From Euryodendron excelsum (taxonomy: Eukaryota > Streptophyta > Magnoliopsida > Ericales > Pentaphylacaceae): a DNA stretch of 64,000 bases. Positions 58,701-64,000 of the stretch are shown here, one piece after another. The stretch is from NCBI GenBank assembly GCA_033060915.1, contig CM065378.1, positions 13,273,501-13,337,500 of the forward strand. The letters are read 5' to 3'. Below the pieces are notes generated by a model. The model was not told the origin of the DNA. It made no database searches and was given only the letters and a program-made list of their open reading frames with translations. Both the position numbers and the translations under genes were made by a program. The stretch's first letter is position 1, and every line of letters begins with the position of its first letter.

Positions 58701-61361
58701 TTGCAAGGTCCATTCTATAGTTCAAGTTATCTAGTTAGAACAGAATATCTTCTTTGGTTTTTATCTGGTGCCCATTGTTTCCTTCTCTTCTCCCTCTCTC
58801 CCCTCCCCCCCACCCCCCCCCCCCCCCCCCCCACCCCCCTCTTCTCTTAATTGTGACAGCTCATCACTTCTTTGCATTTAATTGACAGGGAGTGGCAGAA
58901 AAGTTGCAGTTCCTGAAGAAAAAGTTAGGAGAAGGAGATTTCAGTGCTCTCGGGGAGATCCGTAAGACAGTTTTAGAGCTTGCAGCCCCATCCCAGTTGG
59001 TATGTCCTTTCTGGAGACTGAGTTAAGGATTTTTCTTTTCTTCTTCTTCCTTTTTTTTTTGATGGGGGGGTTATATAAGCCTCGGAAAATTTGGAGGGCA
59101 GAGGTGCCTATTTTTTTTTTCTTTAATTGACCATCATATAGGAAAGAAGTATGTCATAGAATGTTCTTAGTGTTCTAGGTTTCCCTTGACCCCCTTCCAT
59201 GATCATAGAGTAGACCAATATTTGCATGAATTAAGACATGGGGTTTCTGTTCTTAACTACTTAACATGCTTGAGATGAGGGTATTTATGCGCAAAATTTC
59301 ATGCCAGAAGCACCTTCTTTTTTTTTTTTCACTTTGAAGTTTATACTTTGTTTCTCTGTGTCCCATTAAACATGAGTCAGATATTACCGAAGTAGTATGG
59401 TTTTCTTTTCGAAGATAAAGAAAAAAGAACTGAGTAGGACCTTTATGGTGAATAATATTCAATTTAATCTTGAGACCTTATGGCAGGTGCAAGAGCTGAA
59501 AATCAAAATGCAAAGTTCTGGCATGCCTTGGCCTGGTGATGAAGGCCAGCAGAGATGGGAGCAAGCATGGATGGCCATAAAGAAAGTAAGATCGGATTGT
59601 TCTCCAAAGAGCAATAGCATATGACCTACAGTTTCAGAACTTGCATCTTTTTTAATTAAAAGGAGGTCACTTGCTTTTCTCTAGAACTGAGGACATTTCC
59701 CAAATATTCTCTGATGACATGTTTCCTCCTTGCTTATAATAGATGTTGAGAGCCTGTAGATTTGTCCTTTGCATATTAAAGCATGACCTTTGTAAGTTAG
59801 TCCCTCAGGAATTTCGATATTATGGTTTATGGTTATTGACCTGTGCATGAAATTTTGAATTTAATGTATTTCAAATATAACTTGTCGACTTATTTTTGTT
59901 CAGTAGTTATTGGGGAACGAGGCTTGTGTTTAATTGCAACTGACAGTCCCTGTCTAAATTTCCTAAATTTTAATATCTACACTTGTCAATTACTCGTAAT
60001 AAAGAGCCTTAATATGCTTAGGCATGTCATTTCTTTTTTTGTAAATGTTTAGGTCTGGGCTTCAAAGTGGAATGAGAGAGCCTACTTCAGCACAAGAAAA
60101 GTGAAATTAGATCACGACTATCTTTGCATGGCTGTCCTGGTTCAGGAAATAATAAATGCTGATTATGCATTTGTCATCCACACTACGAATCCATCTTCAG
60201 GAGACTCATCAGAGATATATGCCGAGGTAATGTGCAATTTGAGCGTTTTGTTCTGCCAATTTCTCCTTGGTTGTCAGTTTAAACCACATGGGTATTAGGG
60301 TAGCTATACCCCACCAACGAACTGGTGTTGGCTATGAGCTAAGGCAGATTCCACTCCTGCCTCCAATTTTCGTCTACAAGCTTGAGATCAGGCTGAAGGT
60401 TGTAAGATAATCTCAAACATTGGTGGATTATTATTTGATCCATAAAGCCAACTGGCCCATTTCCAACTATTGGTGATTATGACTTGCTGGTTCCTAGTTG
60501 TAATTTCTGGTTTCCTTTGTTACTGAATATTTACTGAGTGCCCGCAGAGCAAGTAATGTTTATCTACGTCTTCTTTTGGGCACAGGTGGTGAAGGGCCTC
60601 GGAGAAACTCTGGTCGGAGCTTATCCAGGTCGTGCATTGAGTTTTATCTGCAAGAAGAATGATCTGAACTCTCCTCAGGTAACCAAGCTTCTGATAGATG
60701 AATGGTGATGGATGTCAGCATGGGTAATTATATTGATAGTTCTCAAACCCAATATATAATAAGAATTTAGACATACTTCTAGTATTTCTCTTAAAATTAA
60801 CTTTTTAATGTCATTAAGCTATCAGTTCACTTATAATGAGATCTTCTTGTTAGATTTCATGGACTGGTCATGTGATAAACTTGTCTTTATTAATGAATTT
60901 GAATGTTTTCAGGTATTGGGTTACCCAAGCAAACCCATTGGCCTTTTTATAAGACGATCCATCATCTTCCGATCTGATTCCAACGGTGAAGATCTAGAAG
61001 GTTATGCTGGTGCAGGACTTTACGACAGGTAAAATTGTGTGGCCAGTGACTTAGATCTTGTTATTCTCCCTCCCATAAGCTATGAAGTCGGTCAATATTA
61101 ATATGTAATATCTGCTGACAGATTTGTTTTATTTTTTCATTCTTTCTCTCTAACAGTGTACCAATGGATGAAGAAGACAAAGTTGTGCTTGATTATTCAT
61201 CCGACCCGTTGATGATTGACGCTAACTTCCGCCAATCAACCCTCGCCGGCATTGCCCGTGCTGGACTTGCGATTGAGGAGCTGTACGGATCTCCTCAAGA
61301 CGTTGAAGGTGTGGTCAGAGATGGGAAAATCTATGTTGTCCAGACAAGACCCCAGATGTAA
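45066..61361 (+). CDS. GWD1: Alpha-glucan, water dikinase, chloroplastic (33 coding exons)
   Basis: Exons: 45066-45332, 48477-48521, 48662-48771, 48865-48943, 49076-49167, 49249-49402, 50948-51172, 51360-51728, 51820-51927, 52066-52161, 52306-52446, 52542-52630, 53409-53543, 53847-54009, 54128-54217, 54294-54479, 54969-55031, 55111-55173, 55278-55337, 55437-55589, 55756-55839, 56325-56501, 56592-56698, 56920-57133, 57243-57346, 57573-57702, 57869-57994, 58889-58999, 59487-59585, 60053-60226, 60586-60678, 60913-61028, 61157-61361. All introns are GT-AG and phases agree; the CDS is 4,428 nt, 1,475 residues, close to potato R1/GWD. The enzyme moves ATP's beta-phosphate through a histidine to glucosyl C6 of amylopectin, opening starch granules for breakdown. 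It has a plastid transit peptide (about 1-75), two starch-binding modules, phosphohistidine H1081, redox motif CFATC (1092-1096) and a C-terminal ATP-binding domain. No disruption is seen. Confidence 0.97.
46362..47057. mobile_element. Non-autonomous hAT element in GWD1 intron 1
   Basis: The element starts CAGGGCTGACTC and ends GGGCCGGGCCTG (inverted, CAGGCCCGGCCC). CTTCCGTT at 46354-46361 and CTTCCATT at 47058-47065 are its 8-bp duplication with one mismatch. Both edges carry GGCCTAAGGC-type text, inverted relative to each other. Its CAG..CCGGC ends resemble those of the 475-4412 hAT element. It is 696 bp, has no transposase, and lies in the 3.1-kb first intron, away from the splice sites. 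Confidence 0.8.
48477..49402 (+). other. GWD1 exons 2-6: first starch-binding (CBM45) module
   Basis: These exons encode about residues 90-249. LHWGGILNRKEKWVLPNRRP, KNKALRTPFVK and IEFLIVDEEQNKW match the N-terminal CBM45 module of the family, including its tryptophans. In family members these modules bind starch weakly and reversibly. Continuing open frame past 49402 is intron. Confidence 0.85.
50948..52446 (+). other. GWD1 exons 7-11: internal repeats and second CBM45 module
   Basis: A motif of about 75 residues appears twice. DLVQVQAYLRWERKGK (exon 6) is followed by EEYEAARTELLEEIARGTS, and DLVQIQAYIRWEKAGK is followed by EFEEARKELQTELEKGTS. The second CBM45 module follows (about 440-562) with KVHLATDLMEPITFHWALS and WIKNEGSDFYVEF. 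The duplicated linker is also visible in recalled potato GWD. Confidence 0.85.
52682..52713. repeat. (CT)n microsatellite in GWD1 intron 12
   Basis: An uninterrupted CT run is followed by TGTAG, giving a decoy splice-acceptor context well upstream of the real acceptor at 53407-53408. Use of the decoy would bring in a stop-containing intron segment. Confidence 0.8.
56920..57346 (+). other. GWD1 exons 24-25: phosphohistidine domain and redox cysteines
   Basis: TPDMPDVLSHVSVRARN contains the catalytic histidine (CAT at 57104-57106, residue 1081 by my exon count), the phosphate carrier of the dikinase. Exon 25 begins VCFATCFDPN, whose two cysteines (1092 and 1096) form the thioredoxin-reducible disulfide described for potato GWD. 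The enzyme is therefore expected to be redox-regulated and to bind granules in the oxidised state. Confidence 0.92.
57869..61361 (+). other. GWD1 exons 27-33: C-terminal ATP-binding (PPDK-N-like) domain
   Basis: From VGAKSRNIAYLKGKVP (residue 1169) to the end, the sequence matches the nucleotide-binding domain shared with pyruvate, phosphate dikinase. Visible motifs are GIPTSVALPFGVFE, FVIHTTNPSS, VKGLGETLVGAYPGRAL and RSDSNGEDLEGYAG (1389-1402). It ends VVQTRPQM, the usual C-terminus. Confidence 0.9.
58800..58839. repeat. Long poly-C tract in GWD1 intron 27
   Basis: About 40 bp are almost pure C with a few A interruptions. The minus strand therefore has several G-runs in immediate succession. 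The tract lies about 50 bp upstream of the exon 28 acceptor. Its exact length is likely unreliable in assembly. Confidence 0.8.
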
Positions 61362-64000
61362 TCCCTGATTCTCTCTTCTATTATTTTCTCAAGAGAAGGG
61401 CTAGGAACAAAAGAACAAACATAGCTTGTCCGTTCAAGACTCCAAATGGAACCGTAATTATATAAGTATTTTTTGCAAGGGAAAAGGTACCTAAATAACA
61501 AAAAAAATAAACATTAGAATAAGAGAAAGAGTATTAGGGAGAGAGACTTGGGTTGAAGCAACACGAAAGGTGAACTTCAGTTGTAAACTTTTTCTTCCAA
61601 GGGTGGCCTGTCTACAGTAGGACCTCTGTATCCTGGTGTATTTATCAGCATTGTATTGTTATACAAAATGAAATTCAATACCGCTATATTACATAATCAT
61701 ATTCTATGTTTAGTTAAGTCGATCTCAATGCAATTGCAAGGATTGCAAAGTGATTTTTCAAAGAATCTCAATGCAAAACTCAGTTTGATTTTCTCACTGT
61801 GCAGAAATCAATTTAAGTTTCCTCGGTGGATCTTTGTCTTTTGGTCTTCGTTATGGGCTGTCCATGGTTATTAGGCCCAACTTGCTTACATGAACTTCCC
61901 ATTCTGTGCCAAACATCACTAAGTCGGCCTCTGGGCCCAATCCATCCATAGTTTAGAAGTCCCTGAGGGATGGGGGCGAGGATATTGACCAAGGAATAGA
62001 TACATAAAGGCAACTAAAAAAATTTCTCATCAAAATAAAAGTTAGATTTCAAGCCTATCCAAAATAAAAACTAGATTTCGAAGTTCGCCTATTTAATCTA
62101 AAAATAATTTAATAAATTTTTTTAATTAAAATAAAATAATATAAAATTTAAATTCATATATATATTAAAATATATATATTTTAGACTCGGCTGAATTTCA
62201 AACACAATTTTTAAGTGTGTCTATTAATCTAATCTAGCCTAAAAAAATTTCGGACTCTATAAATAATGGTCGGCCAAGTGAATTATCGGGCCATAGCCAC
62301 CCCTAAGTGGACGACAACTGATGGAGATAACTGAACAATGTGTTCGGTGTGATGATTTAGAGAAGTTGCTCATGGTAATAGTCCAGTTTAAGACCCTTCA
62401 TTGACAAAAGTGACAACACTATGTCCAAGTCAATTATTTCTATGTTGGTCACCCCACCCAAACCCAAGCACTTCTCTTCTAGGTCAATCCCAGAGGACAC
62501 TCAACTCCACCCTTTGTCCAAAGTCAATTTTATTAATCTGCAAAATCTCTCTTTATTCCTTTGCTACTTTTGCTCATTCTTGGAATGAAAATGCAGAATA
62601 TACCGACCATATCTACTATATTCTTTGCTTTCTTTTTCTTGGTGTCTGTTTATCTTTCTGACAGTTGGACCGACCATCTGCTTTCATTTGGGATCTACTT
62701 TGGAGGTTGGAAATTTCTTATACTTATAAGCCAGCCAAGGTTTTCAAAAACACAGAAAGTCCCTACTCTTCAAATTAAGAACTAATTTGTTTACCTTTAA
62801 AAACAAGCATGTTTGTAAGGAAAAAGAACTTCGAAACTCGAAGGGATAGGCGGGTAACTTGAAGCTGTTAGCTAGCTTAACTGGTAAAGTGTTTTCATAG
62901 TGGAATCAAAGATTTGGGCTCATAATGTCTTTGTTTGAAGTAGGATTTTGAGATTAGCCTGAACCCCTAGCTAGCATAGCATTTCATCCTACAAAATGGA
63001 AACTTTATCCACAAGTTATGAAATGCTTTTCAATTTGCTATCTCTAAAATTTTATAAATGTCTCTCCTAAAAAGTTGTTTTGTTTTAAAGAGACTCCGTT
63101 ATATATTATATATAAACTTAAATACATTACATACATATATACATACATGTTTATATATATATATATATAGAAAATGTTATACATAAACTAAATTTTAAAT
63201 TTACTTTCTCATCCACAGACATAGTGAATAGGTCACACATATATTTATTAATGTGGGTTTCACTACATGGTGTCGTGCGCATGAGAAAATATGAATAAAT
63301 TACACTTTTCACCCTTACACTTTACACCTTGTCCCAATTTAGTCCTTGCACTTTTAATTGTGCCAATCTACCCCTTATACTTTGGGTCAACAAGCAATGT
63401 CAACCCTCCGTCAATGTGGCCATTGAATCTATTGACGGAGATAGCACGTGCTTCTCCCATGGGTGAAATTTAGGGCAAAAAATGAGTTTTCACCCCTTCC
63501 CGCCCCCAATTGCCCAACCCTCACTTTACATATATAGATACATAATATAGAGTAACAAACGAAGAAAAGGAAAAAGGCTACAGAGGAAAGCACAGAGAGA
63601 AGGTGGAATGTAAGGAAGACTCTTATGACTGTGGGAATCCTAACCGGATGAGAACTTTATGAACCAATACAAATTCAGGGAGAAGATTTGTTAGATGAGG
63701 GAGATTTGGGGTCAGTTGCTCTGTGACATTTTCTCTAATTTTGTTTTACACTTTATGTTTTAATCTTCTCTTCTCTTGACATTCTTGTGTTGTATGTTGT
63801 AGCAACTAAGAGCATGTGGGTTTTTTATGTGGTATGACCCCTCCAGTGTGCCACCGATCCAAGCAAATAATACCAAGACTATTGAAGAAATTGTCAAGGT
63901 TGGAGAATAAGGTAAAAAACATAAGAGGTAAAGAAAAGAAATTTTGGGCATGCCTAGTTACCTTTTGGGTGGTAGCTGCTCTGATGGGTTGGTATTTGTT
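61362..64000. other. Downstream of GWD1, no gene recognised
   Basis: The first 300 bp are probably GWD1 3' UTR; no strong AATAAA was found. A tRNA-like stretch (GTTAGCTAGCTTAACTGGTAAAG, 62868-62890) may be a SINE head. An (AT)n run lies near 63155-63169. A phrase common in plant repeats (CCAATTTAGTCCTTGCAC) is at 63335-63352. Nothing codes. Confidence 0.4.

Noticed and set aside
58617..58850. Proline-rich open frame at the poly-C tract
   Set aside because: It is intronic, arises from the C-run and lies outside the spliced GWD1 frame.
62860..62950. tRNA-like sequence after GWD1
   Set aside because: Box-like text is present but the acceptor stem and anticodon arm do not form; at best a SINE or tRNA relic.

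Overview
This window is nuclear DNA from a flowering plant, probably a eudicot. It is AT-rich, its genes have GT-AG introns, one gene encodes a plastid starch enzyme, and the intergenic space holds plant-type Copia, hAT, Helitron, PIF/Harbinger-like and SINE elements. I cannot name the species. Four intact protein-coding genes are supported. Two are tandem copies of a high-affinity nitrate transporter resembling NRT2.5 (minus strand, 12192-13805 and 22146-24208). One is an intronless pectin methylesterase/invertase inhibitor-type gene (plus, 38908-39432). The last is a complete alpha-glucan, water dikinase gene (GWD1/SEX1/R1 type, plus, 45066-61361). I resolve it into 33 coding exons that join into a 1,475-residue open reading frame.

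Layout. 1-8969 is a mosaic of mobile DNA. A degraded Copia derivative occurs twice: 1-5010, interrupted by a 3.9-kb hAT element at 475-4412, and 7390-8969 with a recognisable LTR and primer-binding site. The first copy abuts a truncated cysteine-rich (DUF26/Gnk2) secretory or receptor gene fragment. About 12000-25560 is a tandem duplication carrying the two NRT2.5 genes. Comparing the copies exposes later changes: a SINE that replaces the C-terminus of the distal copy, an enlarged intron, an approximately 750-bp difference in the proximal promoter, and a 1,027-bp solo-LTR-like insertion with a clean empty site in the sister copy. Traces at 6640-7250 and 10400-10700 suggest an older third unit. 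26580-37066 is a decayed minus-strand Copia retrotransposon. A 3.2-kb Helitron sits in its reverse transcriptase and a 1.3-kb hAT-like element sits in its upstream LTR. 37067-44570 holds the inhibitor gene, MITEs and local tandem repeats. 44570-61400 is the GWD1 gene, with a small hAT insertion in its long first intron and a long poly-C tract in intron 27. 61400-64000 shows no gene.

The genes act in separate processes: nitrate uptake under nitrogen limitation, control of cell-wall or invertase enzymes, and starch phosphorylation that starts starch breakdown. Nothing links them beyond proximity. I found no wholly new system. The most informative content is the nested-insertion record and the divergence of the two nitrate transporter copies. 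All identifications rest on recalled family sequences and hand-read alignment, not on database searches.
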